A DNA stretch of 36,805 nt from a virus. The stretch covers positions 1-36,805 of the IMG/VR virus record IMGVR_UViG_3300036781_000809. One strand, written 5' to 3'. Each line of letters begins with the position of its first letter. Positions within the stretch are counted from its first letter, which is position 1. Below are positions 30,691 to 36,805 of this stretch, piece by piece. A program made the position numbers and the translations under genes. The notes beneath the pieces are model-generated. The model saw nothing but the letters and a program-made list of their open reading frames with translations, was not told the DNA's origin and made no database searches.

Positions 30691-31953
30691 ATGACCCGCA
30701 CTGGTCGCCCCGTTGAGAACAAGTGCGCGCCGCTGGAATTGCGCAACATCCTGCTGAAGCACGACATCCGTCAAAGCGAGCTTTGCCGTGCGCTCACCTA
30801 CGAGGGCGGTCGTCGCAAGGGCCGCTCGCTCGCCAACAGCACGGTGTCCTCGCTGTTGCTCTACCAGCGTTGGCCCAATTCCGTGCTACCCGAAACGCTG
30901 CGCGAGCAGACGGCCACCTTCCTGCGGTCGCATGGCGTCTCCGAGGCCGATATCGCCACGGCCTGGAACTTCGAAGGTTCCAATGACGCGCCGGTACCGC
31001 CGCCGCGGCATATCCCTGCAGATCCCGCACCAAAGCGCATCCGCGCGCCGGCCGTGAAGGCCGAAGTCATCGACCCCATTGAACTACCGGAGGCAGAAAT
31101 GCTGAGCCAGACTGCACGCGACCACTTCAAGCTCCCGCGTCATCCCTTCCAGGATGACGTGAAGGGCCCGCAGGACGTCTACCTGAGTGCGGGCCAGCGC
31201 TACGTGCGCGAAAGCATGTTCTACGCCGCGAAACACGGGGGCTTCGTTGCTGTCGTCGGAGAGAGCGGCAGCGGCAAGTCCACGCTCCGTCGTGACCTGA
31301 TCGATCGCATCCGTCGCGACAACGACTCGATCATCGTCATCCAGCCGCAGACCATCGATAAGCGCGAGCTGACGGCAGTGCATATCTGCGACGCGATCAT
31401 TGCCGACCTGAGCACCGAGCAAGCCAAGCAGTCGCTCGAAGCGAAGGCCCGCCAGATCCAGCGCATCCTCACCGCGAGTGCGCGCAACGGGATGTCGCAC
31501 TTGCTCATGATCGAAGAGGCCCACGATCTCAACATCCGCACCCTGAAATACCTCAAGCGCTTCTGGGAAATGGAGGATGGCTACAAGCGCCTGCTGTCGA
31601 TCGTCCTGGTGGGGCAGCCCGAGCTCGGCGAGCGTCTCGATGAGCGCCGCAACCCGGATGCCCGCGAGGTGATCCGTCGGTGCGAGGTGGCGATCCTGAA
31701 GCCGCTCAACGGCAACCTGGAGGAATATCTCACGCTGAAGTTCAACCGGCTCGACGTGAAGCTTGAGGACGTGTTCGAGAAGGACGCCTATGACGCGATC
31801 CGCGCCCGGTTGACCCGTCGCCGCCCCGGCACGAGCGACACCGAATCCCAGCTTTACCCGCTGGTGGTCCACAACCTGATCATCAAGTGCATGAACCAGG
31901 CAGTCGAGCTGGGCCTGGACAAGATCAGCGGCGAGCTCGTCGGGAGGGTGTGA
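30691..31953 (+). CDS. Transposition protein B, AAA+ ATPase (420 aa)
   Basis: ATG at 30691 has GGAG about 9 nt before; a GTG at 30685 is also in frame. The N-terminal part (about residues 15-95) has an HTH-like region RQSELCRALTY. Walker A is VVGESGSGKST (residues 188-198), Walker B HLLMIEEAH, sensor LVGQPELGE, consistent with MuB/ExeA-type AAA+ proteins. It binds target DNA and activates the A transposase, and gives target immunity. The end is helical. Length is typical for B3-type B proteins (longer than MuB). Confidence 0.92.
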   Translation: MTRTGRPVENKCAPLELRNILLKHDIRQSELCRALTYEGGRRKGRSLANSTVSSLLLYQRWPNSVLPETLREQTATFLRSHGVSEADIATAWNFEGSNDAPVPPPRHIPADPAPKRIRAPAVKAEVIDPIELPEAEMLSQTARDHFKLPRHPFQDDVKGPQDVYLSAGQRYVRESMFYAAKHGGFVAVVGESGSGKSTLRRDLIDRIRRDNDSIIVIQPQTIDKRELTAVHICDAIIADLSTEQAKQSLEAKARQIQRILTASARNGMSHLLMIEEAHDLNIRTLKYLKRFWEMEDGYKRLLSIVLVGQPELGERLDERRNPDAREVIRRCEVAILKPLNGNLEEYLTLKFNRLDVKLEDVFEKDAYDAIRARLTRRRPGTSDTESQLYPLVVHNLIIKCMNQAVELGLDKISGELVGRV

Positions 31954-32420
31954 TGAGCACCTATACGGAACGCGTTCGCCAGCTGCTCCGTACCACGGGC
32001 GGTATGACGCTGGATCAGCTTATCGAGGCTCTGCCCGACGACGCGGACAGGAACAACGTCAACACCATGTGCCACCAGCGCTGCCGCGCTGGTGAGTTCA
32101 TGCGTTCTGTCGAGGATAGCCAGACGGTGTTCAGTCTCCGGCAGGGCGGCGGCGACGGCTTGGATCTCGCCGCCTCGCCCGAGGCCACTGATGCCGCTCG
32201 GGCTATGCCAACGAAGCCCCGCGCACGCCGCACCACGGCGGCGGCAACGCCCGACGACAACGTACGCGCGTCGCTTGTGGTCAGCCACATGGCCGCCAGC
32301 GATGCAATCGAAGCCTACGTCACGTCGGTGGGAGGCGATCTCGCGATCTATCGCTCGCTGGTCGACGCACGGGACAACACGCGAAATGTCCTCGCGAACT
32401 ACATCACGAGGGATGCGTAA
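31953..32420 (+). CDS. Small early protein with winged-helix-like head (155 aa)
   Basis: Start ATG 31953 overlaps the B stop by one base (TGATG), with GGGAGG just before. MSTYTERVRQLLRTTGGMTLDQLIEALPDDADRNNVNTMCHQRCRAGEFMRS is an HTH or winged-helix-like domain of about 55 residues. A basic linker (residues about 85-100) precedes a helical C-terminal part. Function unknown; DNA binding is possible. Confidence 0.7.
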   Translation: MSTYTERVRQLLRTTGGMTLDQLIEALPDDADRNNVNTMCHQRCRAGEFMRSVEDSQTVFSLRQGGGDGLDLAASPEATDAARAMPTKPRARRTTAAATPDDNVRASLVVSHMAASDAIEAYVTSVGGDLAIYRSLVDARDNTRNVLANYITRDA

Positions 32421-32647
32421 TGGCCGGCTCAACACCCCACCAGCGCTTGCACATCCGGTGCCTGTTGGCCGAGCTGGAGATTGCTTCCCTGTTCGTGACC
32501 GAAAAGCTGCTGGCGTACAGCAATAGCGCCGGCATCACGAACTGGAGCGTCGGCCAGCGCGTCGATGACCTCTTGCGCAACCTCGACGGTGACAAAGCGC
32601 GGGGCCTGGCCAAGGCACTTATCGGGCCCGAGCAGGTGCCGGCATGA
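32420..32647 (+). CDS. Small helical early protein (75 aa)
   Basis: Start ATG 32420 overlaps the upstream TAA by one base. MAGSTPHQRLHIRCLLAELEIASLFVTEKLLAYSNSAG is helical, the rest VGQRVDDLLRNLDGDKARGLAKALI is charged. No family recognised. Ends with an ATGA overlap. It is part of an unbroken chain of overlapping early genes (31953-33152). Confidence 0.65.
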   Translation: MAGSTPHQRLHIRCLLAELEIASLFVTEKLLAYSNSAGITNWSVGQRVDDLLRNLDGDKARGLAKALIGPEQVPA

Positions 32648-32862
32648 GGGCGCCGCCGCTTCGCGGCCGCGGCGAGTTGGCCACCGGTATGGAGGCGGCC
32701 ATCCGCTTCATCGACTGGGCACGCTCGCATCCCACCGAGATCACGGCGCAGGCGATCCAGGCGCGGTTCGGCGTCAGCATCGCAACCGGCTACCGCTGGC
32801 GACACGCCTGGTACGCATCGCAAGGCAAATACCCACCCACGAAGAAGGGATCGTCACGATGA
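32644..32862 (+). CDS. Small HTH protein (72 aa)
   Basis: ATGA overlap at 32644. MEAAIRFIDWARSHPTEITAQAIQARFGVSIATGYRWRHAWYA (residues 16-58) contains a helix-turn-helix with VSIATGYRWR recognition helix. Basic tail. It may be a regulator or replication accessory. Overlaps the next gene by ATGA at 32859. Confidence 0.7.
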   Translation: MRAPPLRGRGELATGMEAAIRFIDWARSHPTEITAQAIQARFGVSIATGYRWRHAWYASQGKYPPTKKGSSR

Positions 32863-33152
32863 ATCGCTATCCGGATGCGTACCTGGATCATTGGAGCGAC
32901 ATCTATGTCGCGCGGCAGATCCGTAGCCACGGCATCACCCTGGATCAATTCCTGGTGCATCCCGAGCAGATCCTCGCGCGTGTCGACCGCACCCAGGTGT
33001 CACACAGCCGGGATAGCGAGCCAGTCCAGCATCGGTGCGATCGCCGTGCGATCGCCGCCCTCTACATGCGCGGCGAAATCCTGATCCAGAAGTTCTGGCG
33101 TGGTCGTCGTCACGGCCGGCGCCATGACGTCCCGAAGTCGGCCCGTAAGTGA
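32859..33152 (+). CDS. Unknown early protein (97 aa)
   Basis: ATGA overlap with the HTH gene. MNRYPDAYLDHWSDIYVARQIRSHGITLDQFLVHPEQIL is followed by a His/Arg-rich tail with FWRGRRHGRRHDVPKSARK. The basic C-terminus suggests nucleic-acid binding. No family. It closes the overlap chain, with 25 nt to the next start. Confidence 0.62.
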   Translation: MNRYPDAYLDHWSDIYVARQIRSHGITLDQFLVHPEQILARVDRTQVSHSRDSEPVQHRCDRRAIAALYMRGEILIQKFWRGRRHGRRHDVPKSARK

Positions 33153-33177
33153 AGCAACCCTAACCAGGAGGCGTGTC

Positions 33178-33525
33178 ATGCCGAACGAAGAACTGACCCG
33201 CGACACCTTGCTTGCCGCGCTTCGGCGCCATATCGGCCGCCGGCATGGCATCACCGCCACGGCGCTCTGTCGCGAGGTGCTCGGTGGCCAGCCGAACGGT
33301 GGTGCCGAGCGCCACTTGCGCGAGCTGGTCGTGGAGCTGCGAAAAGCCGGGCATCACGTGTGCGCCCACCCGCGCGACGGCTACTTCCTTGCAGACAGCG
33401 CTGAGGAACTGGAAGAGACCTGCGCCTTCCTGCGCTCGCGCTCGATGTCCGGCCTGGAACAGATCGCCGCCATGAAGCGGGTGTCCATCCCCGACCTGAT
33501 GGGCCAGCTGAGGATGCCGTCATGA
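33178..33525 (+). CDS. Winged-helix-like conserved phage protein (115 aa)
   Basis: ATG at 33178 with AGGAGG about 8 nt before. DTLLAALRRHIGRRHGITATALCREVLGG followed by RHLRELVVELRKAGHHVCAHPRDGYFLADSAEELEETCAFLRSRSMSGL is a winged-helix type pattern known in the early region of B3-like transposable phages (E-L-x-x-x-G-H ... G-Y-F-x-A). Regulatory role inferred. Confidence 0.75.
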   Translation: MPNEELTRDTLLAALRRHIGRRHGITATALCREVLGGQPNGGAERHLRELVVELRKAGHHVCAHPRDGYFLADSAEELEETCAFLRSRSMSGLEQIAAMKRVSIPDLMGQLRMPS

Positions 33526-33824
33526 AGGGCCTGCGCTTCAGCATCGGCGATATCGCCGTGTTCGCGGTCGCGCGTTGCTCCGACAGCAATCGCTTCATCG
33601 ACCGGGAATGCATCGTCCGCATGATCGGGCCGTACGCCAGGGGACAGATCCTGCCGCACCCGGTGAAGGGGAACCCATGCTTCGTCGATGCCGACGGTGA
33701 TTACGTCGTGGTGTTCGCCAATGGCCTAGCGGCGTGCCCGCTGGATTGGCAGCTGAGGAAGCTCGATCCGCCGGCAGAGCCCGAATCGATCACCCGCCGG
33801 GAAGACGCGGAGTGCCCGGCATGA
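33522..33824 (+). CDS. Unknown early protein (100 aa)
   Basis: ATGA overlap with the previous gene. MKGLRFSIGDIAVFAVARCSDSNRFIDRECIVRMIGPYARGQ is beta-rich; then DGDYVVVFANGLAACPLDWQLRKLDPPAEP, like a small SH3-like or KOW-type barrel. No family. Overlaps the next start by ATGA (33821). Confidence 0.68.
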   Translation: MKGLRFSIGDIAVFAVARCSDSNRFIDRECIVRMIGPYARGQILPHPVKGNPCFVDADGDYVVVFANGLAACPLDWQLRKLDPPAEPESITRREDAECPA

Positions 33825-34030
33825 GCTGCACGTGCATTCGGAACGTCAACCGCCAGCTGCGCGTCAGCGGGGCGAGGCTCATGACCCTCACGCCGCGTCG
33901 CGGCGATCACCAGGCAGCCGGTGCCTCGCGTGTCCTGGTGCGCACCACGTACATCGATCCTACGAATCGGCTGCAGCCAGTCGCAGTCGCCACTCATTGC
34001 CCATTCTGCGGCCTGAGATACGAGGACTGA
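33821..34030 (+). CDS. Small zinc-binding-like protein (69 aa)
   Basis: ATGA overlap at 33821. MSCTCIRNVNRQLR and ATHCPFCGLRYED give a CxC ... CxxC arrangement that could bind zinc. No named family. Ends 3 nt before the next ATG. Confidence 0.65.
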   Translation: MSCTCIRNVNRQLRVSGARLMTLTPRRGDHQAAGASRVLVRTTYIDPTNRLQPVAVATHCPFCGLRYED

Positions 34031-34033
34031 CCC

Positions 34034-34330
34034 ATGCCAAAGGCAGCTAAGCAAGCAATACCCTCGGAAGGCGATCAGAAATCGCTTTCTGCCCGCCAGC
34101 AGGCAGCGGTCGATGCGCTCACGAGCGCTTTCCTGACCGTCAAGGAAGTCGCCGACCCGGCACCGCCGGCGACTCCTGGGGAAGCGTTCTTCGGGCCCGA
34201 CTTCGGCTTTGTCGAAGGGCAGCTCAATACGTTCCTATGGACCGCACACGATGCCCTAAAGCAAGCCATCGAGTGCTTCGCAGACTCTGCCGAAGACGGC
34301 GTTGAGGTGCCCGATGTCACCCCGCATTGA
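34034..34330 (+). CDS. Unknown early protein (98 aa)
   Basis: ATG at 34034 (MPKAAKQAIPSEGDQKSLSAR). Helical, with VDALTSAFLTVKEVADPAP and VEGQLNTFLWTAHDALKQAIECFADSAEDG. No family recognised. It overlaps the following 43-aa gene by 17 nt. Confidence 0.62.
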   Translation: MPKAAKQAIPSEGDQKSLSARQQAAVDALTSAFLTVKEVADPAPPATPGEAFFGPDFGFVEGQLNTFLWTAHDALKQAIECFADSAEDGVEVPDVTPH

Positions 34331-34445
34331 GGATGACGACGGACTTCCCCCATGCGTGGGCGAAAGCTTCCGCCAAACCACCTATGACATTCACCGCTCC
34401 GCCTTTGAGGCAGAGCTCGACGACCAGGAAACCGACCATGAATGA
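34314..34445 (+). CDS. Very small acidic early protein (43 aa)
   Basis: A 43-codon frame, ATG at 34314 with GAGGTG 7 nt before, codes MSPRIEDDDGLPPCVGESF and a helical AFEAELDDQETDHE end. It fills the 107-bp gap between the previous gene and the DUF3164 gene and overlaps both (17 and 8 nt). The good ribosome site and the gap-filling place support translation. Function unknown. Confidence 0.55.
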   Translation: MSPRIEDDDGLPPCVGESFRQTTYDIHRSAFEAELDDQETDHE

Positions 34446-35052
34446 CGACACCATCCCTGCTGGCCACCGTCGCGACGGCCAAGGCCGCCTCGTCCCGGAG
34501 GCAAACATCAAGCCGATCGATCGACTGCGCGACGAGCTCGTGCGCGAGCTGTACGCCAAAGCGGAGAAGCTCCACGACGCGATCGCCGCCTTCAAGCTGG
34601 AAGCGTTCAGCGCGATCGACACGTTCGCCCAGATGAGTGCCGAGGAATACCAGGTCAGCCTGGGCGGCAAGAAGGGCAACATCACCTTGTTGAGCTTCGA
34701 CGGCGAGATCCGCGTGCAGCGCGCCGTGGCTGAATACATCCAGTTCGACGAGCGCCTGCAGGCGGCGAAGGAACTGATCGACGAATGCCTCCATGAGTGG
34801 ACGATCGGTGCCCGCCCGGAGGTCTCCACGCTCGTGCAGGATGCGTTCCGCGTCGACGCCGCTGGTAAGTTGCGGACCGGCTCGATCCTTGCGCTGCGTC
34901 GCCTGGACATTACCGACGAGCGCTGGCTGCGTGCCATGAAAGCGATCGCCGACGCGGTCCAGGTCGTCGGCAGCAGGAGCTACGTCCGTTTCCACCGTCG
35001 TGATGCCAGCGGCGAGTATCAGGCGCTCAGCCTCGACATCGCGGGGGTGTGA
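34438..35052 (+). CDS. DUF3164-family phage protein (204 aa)
   Basis: ATG at 34438 (MNDDTIPAGHRRDGQGRLVPE); a longer open frame overlaps the small gene and is rejected. GRLVPEANIKPIDRLRDELVREL, SLGGKKGNITLLSFDGEIRVQRA, RLQAAKELIDECLHEWT and QVVGSRSYVRFHRR are DUF3164 hallmarks. The family is common in the early region of Mu-like phages. Function not known. Start overlaps the 43-aa gene stop by 8 nt. Confidence 0.92.
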   Translation: MNDDTIPAGHRRDGQGRLVPEANIKPIDRLRDELVRELYAKAEKLHDAIAAFKLEAFSAIDTFAQMSAEEYQVSLGGKKGNITLLSFDGEIRVQRAVAEYIQFDERLQAAKELIDECLHEWTIGARPEVSTLVQDAFRVDAAGKLRTGSILALRRLDITDERWLRAMKAIADAVQVVGSRSYVRFHRRDASGEYQALSLDIAGV

Positions 35053-35054
35053 CC

Positions 35055-35330
35055 ATGTATGCCTTTTGCTACGCGTCTGGCGAAATTAAGTTCGGTCGCT
35101 CCGTTCCCAAGGGAGCGATCGAGATCGCACATGGACCGGCGATGTCGCTCAAGAAGTACATCGCCGCTTCCGCCCGGTTGGGCTATGACAACGAAACCCT
35201 CCTGGTTCCCGGTGTGCCCGAAGCGCCTGACCAGCAGCTGGCCGGCGATGCACTCGCTCGCTATATGGCATGGCTCGGTCAGCGTTCAGTCGCGGGCGTT
35301 GTGGTCAACAGCATGAGGGCTACGGCATGA
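35055..35330 (+). CDS. Unknown early protein (91 aa)
   Basis: ATG at 35055 (MYAFCYASGEIKFGRSVPKGAIEIA); an in-frame GTG two codons upstream overlaps the previous gene. Residues 1-40 are beta-rich with YASGEIKFGRSVP; the second half is helical with DQQLAGDALARYMAWL. The pattern is known from host-nuclease-inhibitor-adjacent small proteins in Mu-like phages, but no function is certain. ATGA overlap with the next gene. Confidence 0.7.
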   Translation: MYAFCYASGEIKFGRSVPKGAIEIAHGPAMSLKKYIAASARLGYDNETLLVPGVPEAPDQQLAGDALARYMAWLGQRSVAGVVVNSMRATA

Positions 35331-35542
35331 GCGAGGTCACCCTCCAGATCAACGTCTCGGGCTCGTGGAAGAACCTGATCACCTTCGACGCATCGCGTGC
35401 GCCCGAAGTTCGCAAGGCCGTTTCTGGCCTTTCTGCTGCGCTCGGTGCCAGCGCTAAGTGGTGTTTCGTTCATGACGGCGGCCGCCGCGAATGGCTCCAG
35501 AACTCGCTGGTCGAAGCTTTTTCAAAGGAGCGGACGCCATGA
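35327..35542 (+). CDS. Unknown early protein (71 aa)
   Basis: ATGA overlap at 35327. MSEVTLQINVSGSWKNLITFDASRAPEVRKAVSGLSAAL is a small alpha/beta pattern followed by KWCFVHDGGRREWL. No family recognised. ATGA overlap with the next gene at 35539. Confidence 0.7.
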   Translation: MSEVTLQINVSGSWKNLITFDASRAPEVRKAVSGLSAALGASAKWCFVHDGGRREWLQNSLVEAFSKERTP

Positions 35543-35889
35543 TCGGTGAAGTGCGTACATGCCGTAAATGCGGTTGCACGGAGACCTCGGCCTGCGAGGG
35601 CGGCTGCTGGTGGGTTGCGGACGACCTTTGCAGTGCGTGTTACCCGTCGGAGCAACAGCACTCAACGGGAGGTCGACTGATGCGGCAGATCCTTCGGCAC
35701 GTCGTGCTGCCAATAGTCCTCAATGTCGCCTACCTGGTCCTTTGTTTCCAGCTGACCGGGGCGTTCGGGTTCGCGATGGCCTTGTGCTGGTCGATCTATT
35801 TCGGGCTCCCGTTCGGCAAGGGCCCATCGGTCGGCAAGTGGATGCGCGAACGTTCGCGCATCGCCCAGTTCAAGGAGTCCAGCCGATGA
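35539..35889 (+). CDS. Zinc-finger plus membrane-helix protein (116 aa)
   Basis: ATGA overlap at 35539. Cys8, 11, 13, 19, 23, 31 and 34 (CRKCGCTETSACEGGC ... LCSAC) form a Cys-rich finger of a type common in transposable phages. From residue 48 comes a membrane part (about residues 51-71 and 74-92). A strong GGGAGG site at 35667-35672 stands 7 nt before an internal ATG at 35680 (Met48), so the membrane part may also be made alone. It ends ATGA into the DUF2786 gene. Confidence 0.75.
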   Translation: MIGEVRTCRKCGCTETSACEGGCWWVADDLCSACYPSEQQHSTGGRLMRQILRHVVLPIVLNVAYLVLCFQLTGAFGFAMALCWSIYFGLPFGKGPSVGKWMRERSRIAQFKESSR

Positions 35890-36569
35890 GCCGCGACAAC
35901 ATTCTCCGGAAGATCAAGGCCTGCCTGCGTCTGGCGGCCTCGTCGAACCCGAACGAAGCCGCCGCCGCGCTGCGCCAAGCGCAGGCCATGATGCGCGCGC
36001 ACGGCGTCACGCACGCCGAGGCAATGGACGTCGACGACGCCGCGGTCGGCACACGCTGTCGCGGCACCACGCCACCGAACTCGTTATGCCAGCTGGCGTA
36101 CCTGGCTGCCCGAGGCTTCGGGTGCCGGATGATCATCGACTTCGAGCGGGCTGGCCGATCGCTTCGAACGATCTTTCGGTTCTACGGCACCGATGGGGCG
36201 TCTGAGATCTCGGCATTCGCCTATACGGTGCTCCGCCGCCAGCTCGACGCCGATCGCACGAAGCACACGGCCCGCGTCCGGAAGCGCGGCAACCGCGAAG
36301 CCCGTGGCGAACAGTTTGCGCTCGCCTGGGTCGCCGCGGTCGAGCGCCTCTTCCCCGAGGCCCAGGTGCCTGAACCCAAGCGCCTCGCCATCGACGATAT
36401 GTTCAAACAGCGTCACCCGAACACATCGGTGGGCCCTGGCCGTGACCTGTCCATGAAGGGCAAGGCCGGAGACAGAGACCGTGAGGCCGGGTTCATCGCC
36501 GGCACCAAGGCCAAGCTGCACCGGGGTGTCAAGGGCGCTTCGACGCTCGGCCTGGAGCAGCTCCCGTGA
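35886..36569 (+). CDS. DUF2786-family protein (227 aa)
   Basis: ATGA overlap at 35886. NILRKIKACLRLAASSNPNEAAAALRQAQAMMRAHG (residues about 5-40) is the DUF2786 signature. The second part (RFYGTDGASEISAFAYTVLRRQLDADR; FALAWVAAVERLFP) belongs to the longer phage form. Widespread in Mu-like phages and prophages; function not known. ATGA-type closeness to the next gene. Confidence 0.9.
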   Translation: MSRDNILRKIKACLRLAASSNPNEAAAALRQAQAMMRAHGVTHAEAMDVDDAAVGTRCRGTTPPNSLCQLAYLAARGFGCRMIIDFERAGRSLRTIFRFYGTDGASEISAFAYTVLRRQLDADRTKHTARVRKRGNREARGEQFALAWVAAVERLFPEAQVPEPKRLAIDDMFKQRHPNTSVGPGRDLSMKGKAGDRDREAGFIAGTKAKLHRGVKGASTLGLEQLP

Positions 36570-36571
36570 CG

Positions 36572-36805
36572 ATGGCGCCCGACAGCAAGGCTTCGCGGGT
36601 GCTGCGGGTGCTCGCTGAAGGCCCGGCCACGACGGGCGAGGTGGCGGCAGAACTGGGCTGGAACGTCCATCTGACATGCGCCCACCTGAAAAACCTGCAT
36701 CTGGCCGGCAAGGTGAGCCGGAAACGGTTCCCGGCTCCCGGCCGATTGGTGCGGTTTCTTTGGTCGATCGTGGATGAAGGGATGCGTAATGACGCCAGCC
36801 ATTAA
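36572..36805 (+). CDS. Winged-helix small protein (77 aa)
   Basis: ATG at 36572 after the DUF2786 stop (an in-frame GTG at 36566 is possible). SKASRVLRVLAEGPATTGEVAAELGWNVHLTCAHLKNLHLAGKVSRKRF is a clear winged-helix domain. TAA ends exactly at the window end (36803-36805), so the protein is complete. Probably a regulator in the distal early operon; the gemA/mor-type genes expected next lie beyond the window. Confidence 0.72.
   Translation: MAPDSKASRVLRVLAEGPATTGEVAAELGWNVHLTCAHLKNLHLAGKVSRKRFPAPGRLVRFLWSIVDEGMRNDASH

Noticed and set aside
1-36805. Phage ends (attL/attR, target duplication)
   Set aside because: No end could be recognised; both borders cut through phage genes, so the ends lie outside the window.

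Overview
The window is one transposable (Mu-like) phage genome, almost certainly a prophage, cut at both ends. No host gene, tRNA, rRNA, CRISPR array or insertion sequence is visible. Identification rests on a DDE transposase (28120-29883) next to an AAA+ ATPase of the MuB type (30691-31953), a Ner-like regulator, a DUF3486 small terminase, an SPP1-gp7/Mu-gpF minor head protein and long-tail genes of the siphovirus type (tape measure, tail tube, BR0599, tail tip), not the contractile tail of Mu. This matches the B3/D3112 style of transposable siphophage. The DNA is strongly GC-rich throughout. That suggests a GC-rich proteobacterial host (Lysobacterales, Pseudomonas or Burkholderiales), but no chromosomal gene is present to decide.

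Layout. The phage is bipolar around a control region at 23.1-26.3 kb. Everything left of about 23.0 kb is late and reads leftward (minus strand): holin, endolysin, Rz/Rz1 (22962-21302); DUF2730 and ArsR-like small proteins; terminase small and large subunits; portal; gpF-like minor head protein (to 15976); then an alanine-rich repeat protein, a fused protease/capsid protein, connector, HK97-gp10-like protein, tail terminator, tail tube, frameshifted tail chaperones, tape measure and tail tip, ending in a truncated tail gene at position 1. Everything right of 24.7 kb is mostly early and reads rightward: Ner, an XRE-like protein, HTH proteins, DUF3102, transposase A, transposition protein B, and a tightly overlapping run of small genes including DUF3164 and DUF2786 proteins. 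The repressor (24690-24103) reads leftward between the two and is followed by two same-strand genes that are probably expressed in the lysogen.

Control. A candidate early promoter lies among AGTTG/CAACT operator half-sites in front of the repressor gene. A 25-bp sequence with one mismatch occurs twice, at 22994-23018 and 15950-15974, just upstream of the first gene of each late transcription block. I interpret it as the binding site of a Mor/C-like late activator whose gene is not seen here. Three genes or ORFs run against the local direction (8888-9151, 9880-10197, 25774-26163). The first two are followed by strong hairpins and the third has a plausible promoter of its own, so they look like morons.

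Most interesting: the duplicated late-promoter element; a -1 frameshift site (seven T) joining the two tail chaperone frames; a protease-scaffold-capsid fusion with a duplicated N-terminal domain; a 21-residue repeat in the tape measure protein; and a GD-x-N-R-x-A-G-R-D-x-H-E motif shared by the repressor tail and the head of the neighbouring zinc-ribbon membrane protein.
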